Source: Mesorhizobium sp. ORS 3359
Lineage (GTDB): Bacteria > Pseudomonadota > Alphaproteobacteria > Rhizobiales > Rhizobiaceae
Direction of reading: 5' to 3'
NCBI GenBank assembly: GCA_000824845.1
Contig: CCNC01000071.1
Coordinates: forward strand, 1 to 64,000
Length of the DNA: 64,000 nt
Numbering within the stretch: position 1 is the first letter of the stretch; the number at the start of each line of letters is the position of its first letter. Positions 26,047 through 34,019 of the stretch are shown here, piece after piece. The position numbers and the translations under genes were made by a program. The notes below the pieces were generated by a model. It saw nothing but the letters and a program-made list of their open reading frames with translations, made no database searches and was not told where the DNA came from.

Positions 26047-27285
26047 ATGCGATACAAATTCCTGACTGCCGCCTTTGCCGCGACGGTTGCGCTCAATTTC
26101 GCCGGCCCGGCGGCCGCGACCGACCTCGAAGTCACCCATTGGTGGACTTCGGGCGGCGAAGCGGCGGCGGTGGCCGAGCTTGCCAAGGCATTCGACGCCA
26201 CGGGCAATCACTGGGTCGACGGCGCCATCGCCGGCTCCGGCGGCACGGCGCGGCCGATCATGATCAGCCGCATCACCGGCGGCGACCCGATGGGCGCCAC
26301 CCAGTTCAACCACGGCCGCCAGGCAGAGGAACTGGTGCAGGCCGGGCTGATGCGCGACCTCACCGACATCGCCACCAAGGACAAGTGGACCGAGATCGTG
26401 CGGCCGAAGAGCCTGCTCGACAGCTGCACCATCGATGGCAAGATCTATTGCGTGCCGGTCAACATCCATTCCTGGCAGTGGCTGTGGTTGTCGAGCGAGG
26501 CTTTCCAAAAGGCCGGCGTGCCGATGCCGAAGGACTGGAATGAATTCGTGGCCGCCGCTCCGGCGCTGGAGAAAGCCGGCATCATCCCGCTCGCGGTCGG
26601 CGGGCAGCCCTGGCAGGCATCGGGCGCCTTCGACGTGCTGCTGGCCGCGGTCGGCGGCACCGACGCCTTCCTGAAAGTGTATAAGGACAAGGACGCCAAA
26701 TTCGCCGCCGGTCCCGAAATCGCCAAGGTGTTCAAGGCGGCGGACGACGCCCGCAAGATGGCCAAGAACACCAATGTGCAGGACTGGAACCAGGCTACCA
26801 ATCTGGTCATCACCGGCAAGGCCGGCGGCCAGATCATGGGCGACTGGGCGCAGGGCGAGTTCCAGGTTGCCGGCAAGACCGCCGGCAAGGACTATACCTG
26901 CCTGCCCGGGCTCGGCCTGAACGAGGTGATCGCCACCGGCGGCGACGCCTTCTACTTCCCGCTGCTCAAGGACGCCGACAAGTCCAAGGCGCAGGAGGTG
27001 CTGGCCGAGACGCTGCTCGATCCCAAGACCCAGGTCGCCTTCAACCTCAAGAAGGGCTCGCTGCCGGTGCGCGGCGACGTCGACCTCAACACGGCGAACG
27101 ACTGCATGAAGAAGGGTCTCGCCATCCTCGCCAAGGGCGCGGTCATTCCATGGACAGACCAGCTGCTCTCGCAGGACAGCCAGAAGCAGAAGGAGGACCT
27201 GTTCTCCGAATTCTTCGCCAAGGCCGACATGACGCTCGAAGACGCGCAGAAGCGCTTCGCCGACATCATCGCGTCGGCCGACTGA
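26047..27285 (+). CDS. carbohydrate ABC transporter substrate-binding protein
   Basis: 412-aa extracellular solute-binding protein (family 1, glucose/mannose-like). The signal peptide of about 23 residues ends GPAAA. The mature protein starts DLEVTHWWTSGGEAAAV and contains GGQPWQASGAFDVLLAAVGG and GQIMGDWAQGEFQV, typical of glucose-binding members. GGGAGGAAG precedes the start. It is the first gene of a seven-gene catabolic run controlled by the LacI protein. Confidence 0.93.
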   Translation: MRYKFLTAAFAATVALNFAGPAAATDLEVTHWWTSGGEAAAVAELAKAFDATGNHWVDGAIAGSGGTARPIMISRITGGDPMGATQFNHGRQAEELVQAGLMRDLTDIATKDKWTEIVRPKSLLDSCTIDGKIYCVPVNIHSWQWLWLSSEAFQKAGVPMPKDWNEFVAAAPALEKAGIIPLAVGGQPWQASGAFDVLLAAVGGTDAFLKVYKDKDAKFAAGPEIAKVFKAADDARKMAKNTNVQDWNQATNLVITGKAGGQIMGDWAQGEFQVAGKTAGKDYTCLPGLGLNEVIATGGDAFYFPLLKDADKSKAQEVLAETLLDPKTQVAFNLKKGSLPVRGDVDLNTANDCMKKGLAILAKGAVIPWTDQLLSQDSQKQKEDLFSEFFAKADMTLEDAQKRFADIIASAD

Positions 27286-27363
27286 TCGACGGCGCCCCCG
27301 CCAACTCCCGACCCCAGCCTATCCGGGGCCGGGAGCCTGACGTCTCATTGCCCGGCTGCCGAG

Positions 27364-28257
27364 ATGAGCAACAGCGAACGCCCCAACCAGCTTTTCCGCA
27401 ACCTGAACGCCAAGATCGCGTCGATCCCGATGATCCTGACGGCTCTGGTGGTGTTCGTCGGCGGCACGGCCTGGACGGTGCTCTATTCCTTCACCAATTC
27501 GAAGCTGTTGCCACGGCTCAACTTCGTCGGGCTCGACCAGTACCACCGGCTCTGGTCGACATCGCGCTGGCTGGTCTCGATCGAGAACCTCTTGATCTAT
27601 GGCGCGATCTCGCTGGTGTTCTCGCTGGTCATCGGCTTCCTGCTTGCGGCGCTTCTCGACCAGAAGATCCGCTTCGAGGACACGTTCCGCACCATCTTCC
27701 TCTATCCCTTCGCGCTGTCCTTCATCGTCACCGGGCTGGTCTGGCAGTGGCTGCTCAATCCGGACTTCGGCGTGCAGCGCGTCGTGCGCGACCTCGGCTG
27801 GACGAGCTTCAGCTTCGACCCGCTCTACAATTCCAGCATCGTCATCTACGGCATTTCAATCGCCGCGCTCTGGCAGGGCACAGGGCTTATCATGTGCCTG
27901 ATGCTCGCCGGCCTGCGCGGCATCGACGAAGACATCTGGAAGGCGGCGAGAGTGGACGGCATCCCCACCTGGAAGACGTATCTCTTCATCATCATCCCGA
28001 TGATGCGGCCGGTCTTCATCACCACGCTGGTGATCATCGCCGCCGGCATCGTCAAGGTCTATGACCTCGTCGTGGCGCAGACCAGCGGCGGTCCCGGCAT
28101 CGCTTCCGAAGTGCCGGCGAAATATGTCTACGACTACATGTTCTTTGCCCAGAATCTCGGCCAAGGCTTTGCCGCCTCGACCATGATGCTGCTTTCGGTG
28201 GTGATCGTCATCGTGCCCTGGGCCTATCTCGAATTCGGAGGCAAGAAGCGTGGCTGA
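27364..28257 (+). CDS. carbohydrate ABC transporter permease (MalF type)
   Basis: 297-aa inner-membrane permease with about six helices. The EAA loop is KAARVDGIPTWKTYLFIIIP near residue 200. It follows the binding-protein gene by 78 nt and overlaps the second permease gene by 8 bp. Together the two permeases form the channel. Confidence 0.92.
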   Translation: MSNSERPNQLFRNLNAKIASIPMILTALVVFVGGTAWTVLYSFTNSKLLPRLNFVGLDQYHRLWSTSRWLVSIENLLIYGAISLVFSLVIGFLLAALLDQKIRFEDTFRTIFLYPFALSFIVTGLVWQWLLNPDFGVQRVVRDLGWTSFSFDPLYNSSIVIYGISIAALWQGTGLIMCLMLAGLRGIDEDIWKAARVDGIPTWKTYLFIIIPMMRPVFITTLVIIAAGIVKVYDLVVAQTSGGPGIASEVPAKYVYDYMFFAQNLGQGFAASTMMLLSVVIVIVPWAYLEFGGKKRG

Positions 28258-29182
28258 CGTCGCCTCCCTGTCCGCCGGCGCCGAAGCGCTAAGGCGCGAT
28301 GCCTCCGGCCCCAGCGGGCCGAAGCCGCGGCATGTGCTGTCGCGCCGCAACATCTTCCTCTACGGCACGCTCATCGTTGTCGCGCTCTATTATCTTTTGC
28401 CGCTCTACGTGATGATCGTCACGTCGCTGAAGGGCATGCCGGAGATCCGCCTCGGCAACATCTTCTCGCCGCCGATGGAGATCACCTTCGAGCCTTGGGT
28501 GAAGGCCTGGGCGACCGCCTGCACCGGGCTCAATTGCGACGGGCTGTCCCGCGGCTTCTGGAATTCGGTGCGCATCACCGTGCCGTCGGTGCTGCTCTCG
28601 ATCGCGATCGCATCGGTGAACGGCTATGCCCTGGCCAACTGGCGCTTCAAGGGCGCCGACACCTTCTTCATCATCCTGATCGTCGGCGCCTTCATCCCCT
28701 ACCAGGTGATGATCTACCCGATCGTCATCATCCTGCGCGAGATCGGCATCTACGGCTCGCTGACCGGGCTGGTGATCGTGCATTCGATCTTCGGCATGCC
28801 GATCCTGACGCTCTTGTTCCGCAACTATTTCACATCGATGCCGGAGGAGCTGTTCCGCGCCGCGCGCGTCGACGGCGCGGGCTTCTGGGGCATCTACCTG
28901 CGCATCATGCTGCCGATGTCGCTGCCGATCTTCGTCGTCGCCATCATCCTGCAGGTGACCGGCATCTGGAATGACTTCCTGTTCGGCGTCGTCTACACGC
29001 GCCCCGACACCTATCCGATGACGGTGCAGCTCAACAACATCGTCAATTCGGTGCAAGGCGTGAAGGAATACAACGTCAACATGGCCGCAACCATCCTGAC
29101 CGGGCTGGTTCCGCTGATCGTCTACTTCGTTTCCGGCAAGCTCTTCGTGCGCGGCATCGCCGCCGGCGCGGTGAAAGGATGA
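28250..29182 (+). CDS. carbohydrate ABC transporter permease (MalG type)
   Basis: 310-aa inner-membrane permease. About 40 polar N-terminal residues precede the first helix (FLYGTLIVVALYYLLPLYVM). The EAA loop is RAARVDGAGFWGIYLRIMLP near residue 205. The gene overlaps both neighbours, 8 bp with MalF-type and 4 bp with the ATPase, showing tight coupling. Confidence 0.92.
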   Translation: MADVASLSAGAEALRRDASGPSGPKPRHVLSRRNIFLYGTLIVVALYYLLPLYVMIVTSLKGMPEIRLGNIFSPPMEITFEPWVKAWATACTGLNCDGLSRGFWNSVRITVPSVLLSIAIASVNGYALANWRFKGADTFFIILIVGAFIPYQVMIYPIVIILREIGIYGSLTGLVIVHSIFGMPILTLLFRNYFTSMPEELFRAARVDGAGFWGIYLRIMLPMSLPIFVVAIILQVTGIWNDFLFGVVYTRPDTYPMTVQLNNIVNSVQGVKEYNVNMAATILTGLVPLIVYFVSGKLFVRGIAAGAVKG

Positions 29183-30279
29183 TGATGGACATCGCCAATC
29201 CCAGCGTTTCGATCCAGGACCTGTCGCTCAATTTCGGCGCCGTCTCGGTGCTGCAGACGCTCAACCTGGATGTCGCCGAGGGCGAGTTCATCGTGCTGCT
29301 CGGACCGTCCGGCTGCGGCAAGTCGACCTTGCTTAACTGCATCGCCGGCCTGCTCGACATTTCGGACGGGCGCATCTTCATCAAGGGCAAGAACGTCACT
29401 TGGGAAGAACCGAAGGATCGCGGCATCGGCATGGTGTTCCAGTCCTACGCGCTCTATCCGCAGATGACGGTGGAGAGGAACCTTTCCTTCGGCCTGCGTG
29501 TCGCCGGCGTGCCGAAGGACGAGATCGCCAAACGCATCGCTCGCGCCGCCGAGATCCTGCAGATCGAGCCGCTTTTGCAGAGGAAGCCCTCGGCGCTTTC
29601 GGGCGGCCAGCGCCAGCGCGTTGCGATCGGGCGGGCGCTGGTCCGCGACGTCGATGTCTTCCTGTTCGACGAGCCGCTCTCCAATCTCGACGCCAAGCTG
29701 CGTTCGGAATTGCGCGTCGAGATCAAGCTGCTGCACCGCCGCCTGCAGAACACGATGATCTACGTCACCCACGACCAGATCGAGGCGATGACGCTGGCCG
29801 ATCGCATCGCGGTGATGAAGGGCGGCGTGATCCAGCAGCTCGATGCGCCGCAGACGATCTACAACCGCCCCGTCAACCGCTTCGTCGCCGGCTTCCTCGG
29901 TTCGCCGGCGATGAATTTCATTGACGGCAGGCTGGAGAAGGACGGCGGCGACTGGCAGTTTGCCGTGGAGGATGTACGCATACCGCTTGCGACCTATGCC
30001 TTCGAGAAGGAGCCGGCGCCGGGTCCCGCGGTGTTCGGCATCCGGCCCGAGCATGTCGCCTTCAACAGCGGCACGGGCTGGCCCTTCGCCGCGACGGCCA
30101 ATGTCGAGGTCGTGGAGCCGATGGGTTCCGACACGCTGGTGTGGCTGAAGCTCGGCGGGCAGAACTTCACTGTGCGCGTCACCTCCGAACGCACGCCGAA
30201 GAACGGGGATCCGGTCAGCGTCGGCTTCGATCCGATGCGCGCCTCGCTCTTCGACGCTCAAACAGGCAACCGAATTTAA
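29179..30279 (+). CDS. carbohydrate ABC transporter ATP-binding protein (UgpC/MalK type)
   Basis: 366-aa ATPase. Walker A GPSGCGKST lies near residue 45, the signature LSGGQRQR near 140, and Walker B FLFDEPLSNLDAKL after it. A C-terminal TOBE/OB regulatory domain (about 240-366) follows, as in MalK. It energises the two permeases encoded immediately upstream. Confidence 0.94.
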   Translation: MMMDIANPSVSIQDLSLNFGAVSVLQTLNLDVAEGEFIVLLGPSGCGKSTLLNCIAGLLDISDGRIFIKGKNVTWEEPKDRGIGMVFQSYALYPQMTVERNLSFGLRVAGVPKDEIAKRIARAAEILQIEPLLQRKPSALSGGQRQRVAIGRALVRDVDVFLFDEPLSNLDAKLRSELRVEIKLLHRRLQNTMIYVTHDQIEAMTLADRIAVMKGGVIQQLDAPQTIYNRPVNRFVAGFLGSPAMNFIDGRLEKDGGDWQFAVEDVRIPLATYAFEKEPAPGPAVFGIRPEHVAFNSGTGWPFAATANVEVVEPMGSDTLVWLKLGGQNFTVRVTSERTPKNGDPVSVGFDPMRASLFDAQTGNRI

Positions 30280-30310
30280 TCTCCCAGGACCAACCGAACG
30301 GACAGGACAG

Positions 30311-31063
30311 ATGAACTGGTCATTCCAACTCTACAGCGCCCGCAATTTCCAGCCATGGGACAGCGTGGTGAGAATGCTCGGCGAGCTCGGCTACAAGCAA
30401 GTGGAAGGCTTCGGCGGCGTCTATGACGACCCGAAAGCGTTCCGCGCCGAGCTCGACAAGAACGGCCTTGCGATGCCGACCGGGCATTTCTCGATAGACG
30501 CGCTGGAAAACGACTTCGGCGGCGTGCGCAAGATCGCCGATGCGTTGGGCATCACGCTGCTGATCTGCCCTTATCTGATGCCCGACCAGCGCCCGTCCGA
30601 CGCCGCTGGCTGGCGCGGCTTCGGCGAGCGCCTGGCCAAGGTGGGCGAGACGGCGAGGAAGGCCGGCTATGGCTTTGCCTGGCACAACCATGATTTCGAG
30701 TTCAAGGCGCTTGCCGACGGCTCGCTGCCGCAGGACCACATCCTGTCCGCCGCACCCGACATCGGCTGGGAAATGGACGTCGCCTGGGTGGTGCGCGGCG
30801 GCGCCGATCCGCTGCCCTGGATCGAAAAATACGGCAAGCGCATCGTCGCCGTGCACGTCAAGGACATCGCCAAGCCCGGCGAGGGGCTGGACGAGGACGG
30901 CTGGTCGGATGTCGGCCACGGCACGATCGACTGGGCAAGCCTTTTCAAGACATTGCGCGCCAAGAGCGCGGCGCGGTATTTCGTCATGGAGCAGGACAAC
31001 CCCAACGACATCGAGCGTTATGCCCGGCGCTCGATCGCGACGGCCAAGAGCTGGCAGGAGTAA
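30311..31063 (+). CDS. sugar phosphate isomerase/epimerase-like TIM-barrel protein
   Basis: 250-aa AP_endonuc_2-type TIM barrel of the inosose-dehydratase/hydroxypyruvate-isomerase group. Metal-site residues are seen in GYGFAWHNHDFEF, GWEMDVAWVVRGG, RIVAVHVKDIA and MEQDNPND. Such enzymes isomerise or dehydrate keto-sugars. It lies between the ABC ATPase and a Gfo/Idh/MocA oxidoreductase, a common pair in inositol- or ketosugar-type catabolism. The substrate is not determined by sequence. Confidence 0.85.
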   Translation: MNWSFQLYSARNFQPWDSVVRMLGELGYKQVEGFGGVYDDPKAFRAELDKNGLAMPTGHFSIDALENDFGGVRKIADALGITLLICPYLMPDQRPSDAAGWRGFGERLAKVGETARKAGYGFAWHNHDFEFKALADGSLPQDHILSAAPDIGWEMDVAWVVRGGADPLPWIEKYGKRIVAVHVKDIAKPGEGLDEDGWSDVGHGTIDWASLFKTLRAKSAARYFVMEQDNPNDIERYARRSIATAKSWQE

Positions 31064-31068
31064 TCGAA

Positions 31069-32211
31069 ATGGCAGATAAGCTTGGCGTTGGCGTCATCGG
31101 CTGCGGCAACATATCGAAGGCGTATTTCTCGCTGGCGCCGCTATTCCGCGGCATCAAGATGCGCGCCTGCGCGGATATCAACATGGACGCCGCGAAGGCG
31201 CGCGCAAAGGAGTTCAAGCTGCGCGCCGAGACGGTCGACGACCTTCTCAAGGACGACGAGATCGACATCATCGTCAACCTGACGATCCCGGCCGTGCACT
31301 ACGAAATCTCGAAAGCGGTGCTCGACGCCGGCAAGCATGTCTATTCGGAAAAGCCGTTCGTGCTGTCGATCGAGGAAGGACTCGACCTCAAGAAACGGGC
31401 CGAGAAGAAGGGCCTGCGCATCGGTTCGGCGCCGGACACGTTCCTCGGCGGCGCGCACCAGCTGGCGCGCGAGCTGATCGACAGCGGCAGGCTCGGCAAG
31501 ATCACCAGCGGCACATGCCATGTGATGGGCCACGGCATGGAGCACTGGCATCCCAATCCGGATTTCTTCTTCCAGCCCGGCGCCGGCCCGGTGCTCGACA
31601 TCGGACCTTACTATGTCACCAACCTAATCCAGCTGATCGGGCCGGTGAAACAGGTGGCGGCTTTCGCAACGACGCCGGCCAAGGAGCGGACGATCTCGTC
31701 GAAACCGAGGGCAGGCGAAAAAATCCCGGTCAACACGCCGACCACGATCCATGCGCTGCTTGAATTCGCCAATGGCGCGGTGATCACGCTCAACACCTCC
31801 TGGGACGTCTGGAGCCATGGCCACGCGCCGATGGAGCTCTATGGCGAGTTGGGCACCGTCTTCGTGCCGGACCCGAATTTCTTCGGCGGCGAGGTGCGCT
31901 TCACCGATGCGGCCAAGCCGGTGAAGAAGCTGCCGAAATGGAACCATGCGTTCGGCGTGCCGAACGAGATGCACGGCCAGGGCATGATGGCCAATTACCG
32001 CACCGCCGGTCTTGCCGACATGGCGATCGCAATCGCCGAAGGGCGGCCGCACCGCTGCTCGATGGAGCTGGCGCTGCACGCCGTCGACGTGATGACCGGC
32101 ATCCTGCGTTCCGGCGAAAGCGGCAAATACGTCGCCATGCAGACGAGCTGCGAGCGGCCCGCCGCGCTCGGCGTCAAGGACGCGAAGGCGCTGCTGGCCA
32201 AGAAAAACTAG
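31069..32211 (+). CDS. Gfo/Idh/MocA-family oxidoreductase
   Basis: 380-aa NAD(P)-dependent sugar oxidoreductase. The N-terminal Rossmann motif is GVIGCGNISKAYF, the conserved EKP lies at HVYSEKPFVLS near residue 95, and a C-terminal alpha/beta domain holds the substrate site. It starts 5 bp after the TIM-barrel gene. It probably oxidises the imported sugar or an isomer at one carbon. Confidence 0.9.
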   Translation: MADKLGVGVIGCGNISKAYFSLAPLFRGIKMRACADINMDAAKARAKEFKLRAETVDDLLKDDEIDIIVNLTIPAVHYEISKAVLDAGKHVYSEKPFVLSIEEGLDLKKRAEKKGLRIGSAPDTFLGGAHQLARELIDSGRLGKITSGTCHVMGHGMEHWHPNPDFFFQPGAGPVLDIGPYYVTNLIQLIGPVKQVAAFATTPAKERTISSKPRAGEKIPVNTPTTIHALLEFANGAVITLNTSWDVWSHGHAPMELYGELGTVFVPDPNFFGGEVRFTDAAKPVKKLPKWNHAFGVPNEMHGQGMMANYRTAGLADMAIAIAEGRPHRCSMELALHAVDVMTGILRSGESGKYVAMQTSCERPAALGVKDAKALLAKKN

Positions 32212-32220
32212 GTGGCAACC

Positions 32221-32246
32221 CCTCTCCCCGTTTCGGCGGGGAGAGG
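32221..32246. repeat. C/G-run hairpin in the intergenic gap
   Basis: The arms CCTCTCCCC (32221-32229) and GGGGAGAGG (32238-32246) form a strong stem 10 bp after the oxidoreductase stop. No T-run follows. It resembles the hairpin at 81-100 and may be a dispersed repeat that also slows transcription. Confidence 0.55.
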
Positions 32247-32290
32247 GTAAGGGTTAGGGGCAAGCATCGATTCAATTAACCCCTGAGCCG

Positions 32291-32340
32291 AGCATGAAGT
32301 CGCCCGAAAAAAACCGGCTCACACTTTTCGGCTTCATGCT
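32291..32340. repeat. RIME-like palindromic repeat copy 3
   Basis: The arms AGCATGAAG (32291-32299) and CTTCATGCT (32332-32340) enclose the family core, here with an extended A-run before ACCGG. It lies between the oxidoreductase and the aldo/keto reductase genes. Confidence 0.8.
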
Positions 32341-32381
32341 CTAGCGGCGGTTGCCGCATTGCCCCAATCCCGAGGTTTCCC

Positions 32382-33428
32382 ATGCCCTATGTCGCCGCCG
32401 AGAACCGCTACGAGACAATGATCTATAACCGCTGCGGGCGGTCCGGCCTGAAGCTGCCGGCGATCTCGCTCGGCCTATGGCACAATTTCGGCAATGACAC
32501 GCCGCACCGGACCAAGCAGGCGATCGTGCGCAAGGCCTTCGACCTCGGCATCACGCATTTCGACCTCGCCAACAATTACGGTCCGCCGCCCGGCTCGGCG
32601 GAGACCGCGTTCGGCGAGATCCTGCGCACCGATTTCGCCGCCTATCGCGACGAGATGATCATCTCGACCAAGGCGGGCTACGAGATGTGGGCTGGCCCCT
32701 ATGGCGAATGGGGCAGCCGCAAATATGTGCTGGCCAGCCTCGACCAGAGCCTCAAGCGCATGGGGCTCGATTATGTCGACATCTTCTATTCGCACCGTTT
32801 CGATCCCGAGACGCCGCTTGAGGAAACGATGGGCGCGCTCGACCACGCGGTGCGCTCGGGCAAGGCGCTTTATGCCGGCATCTCGTCCTACAATTCGCAG
32901 CGCACGCGCGAGGCGGCCGACATATTGCGGCAGCTCGGCACGCCCTGCCTGATCCACCAGCCGAGCTATTCCATGCTCAACCGCTGGGTCGAGGAGGACG
33001 GGCTGCTTGACACGCTGGAGGGGCTGGGCATCGGTTCGATCGTCTTCTCGCCGCTGGCGCAAGGCATGCTGACCGACAAATATCTCGGCGGCATCCCCGA
33101 AGGCAGCCGCGCATCCCAGGGCAAGTCGCTCAGGCCGGCCTTCATCAACGACAAGTCGATCGCCAACATCAAGGCGCTCAATGAAATCGCCAAGAAGCGC
33201 GGCCAGACGCTGGCGCAGATGGCGCTGGCCTGGGTGCTGCGCAAAGGCCGCGTGACCACGGCGCTGATCGGCGCCAGCCGGCCGGAACAGGTCGAGGATT
33301 GCGTCGGCGCGCTCAAGGCGCTGGAGTTCTCCGATGCCGAGCTTGCCGAGATCGATACTTACGCACGCGAGTCCGACATCAACCTGTGGGCGGCCTCCGC
33401 CGAACGCAAAGGGCCGCCGCGCAAGTAG
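32382..33428 (+). CDS. aldo/keto reductase (YghZ-like)
   Basis: 348-aa NADPH-dependent aldo/keto reductase of the L-glyceraldehyde-3-phosphate reductase (YghZ/GpR) group. Catalytic residues are visible: Asp and Tyr in THFDLANNYGPPPGSAE, Lys in IISTKAGY and His in IFYSHRFDPETPLEE. The C-terminal cofactor loop has ALIGASRPEQVEDCV. It is the last gene of the sugar operon, 170 nt after the oxidoreductase across two repeats. Confidence 0.9.
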   Translation: MPYVAAENRYETMIYNRCGRSGLKLPAISLGLWHNFGNDTPHRTKQAIVRKAFDLGITHFDLANNYGPPPGSAETAFGEILRTDFAAYRDEMIISTKAGYEMWAGPYGEWGSRKYVLASLDQSLKRMGLDYVDIFYSHRFDPETPLEETMGALDHAVRSGKALYAGISSYNSQRTREAADILRQLGTPCLIHQPSYSMLNRWVEEDGLLDTLEGLGIGSIVFSPLAQGMLTDKYLGGIPEGSRASQGKSLRPAFINDKSIANIKALNEIAKKRGQTLAQMALAWVLRKGRVTTALIGASRPEQVEDCVGALKALEFSDAELAEIDTYARESDINLWAASAERKGPPRK

Positions 33429-33566
33429 CGGTTAGCCGGCGAACCGTGGGCGCCAGGCAGCACGGGCCGTGGAAACAGTGGCAAAATCACTCGTTCGTCG
33501 CTATCTCAGGGGGAATTGAAGCCGTTCGCATCGAGATCCCGTGCGAGCGTCGATTGGGCGAACAAG

Positions 33567-33971
33567 ATGACGGCAAGAGATGCGCTGACCAAGAACCAGC
33601 TCTGCGTGCTCGAGAAGCTCGAGGCGTCCAGCGGGCCGCTCAGCGCCTATACGCTGCTCGACCAGTTGCGCGAGCGCGGTTTTCGCGCGCCGCTGCAGGT
33701 CTACCGGGCGCTCGACACGCTGGTGAAATCCGGTTTCGTGCACCGGCTGGAAAGCCTCAATTCCTTCGTCGCCTGCGCCGAGCCGCACGACCACAGCCAT
33801 TCGATGACCGCCTTCGCCATTTGCGACAATTGCGGCCAGGTGACCGAGATGTCCGACCATGACGTCGGTCACCGGCTGGACGAGTGGGTGCGCTCGACAG
33901 GCTTTGCCGCCAAGAAGGCGGTGATCGAGTTTCGCGGGGTTTGCGCGAAATGCCGGGCGGAAGCTGCGTAA
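33567..33971 (+). CDS. zur: Fur-family regulator, Zur-like
   Basis: 134-aa metalloregulator. A winged helix (about residues 10-80, GFRAPLQVYRALDTLVKSGFVHRLE) is followed by a metal and dimer domain with PHDHSHS, CDNCGQ and CAKCRA; the two CxxC pairs bind structural zinc. The pattern fits Zur better than Fur or Irr. The start at 33567 gives a normal family length; a TTG at 33516 is possible. No zinc importer is adjacent, so the regulon lies elsewhere. Confidence 0.8.
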   Translation: MTARDALTKNQLCVLEKLEASSGPLSAYTLLDQLRERGFRAPLQVYRALDTLVKSGFVHRLESLNSFVACAEPHDHSHSMTAFAICDNCGQVTEMSDHDVGHRLDEWVRSTGFAAKKAVIEFRGVCAKCRAEAA

Positions 33972-34019
33972 GTATCAGCTAGCCGGTTGACGCCGGCGCG
34001 GCGCCTCTTGGCATGCCGC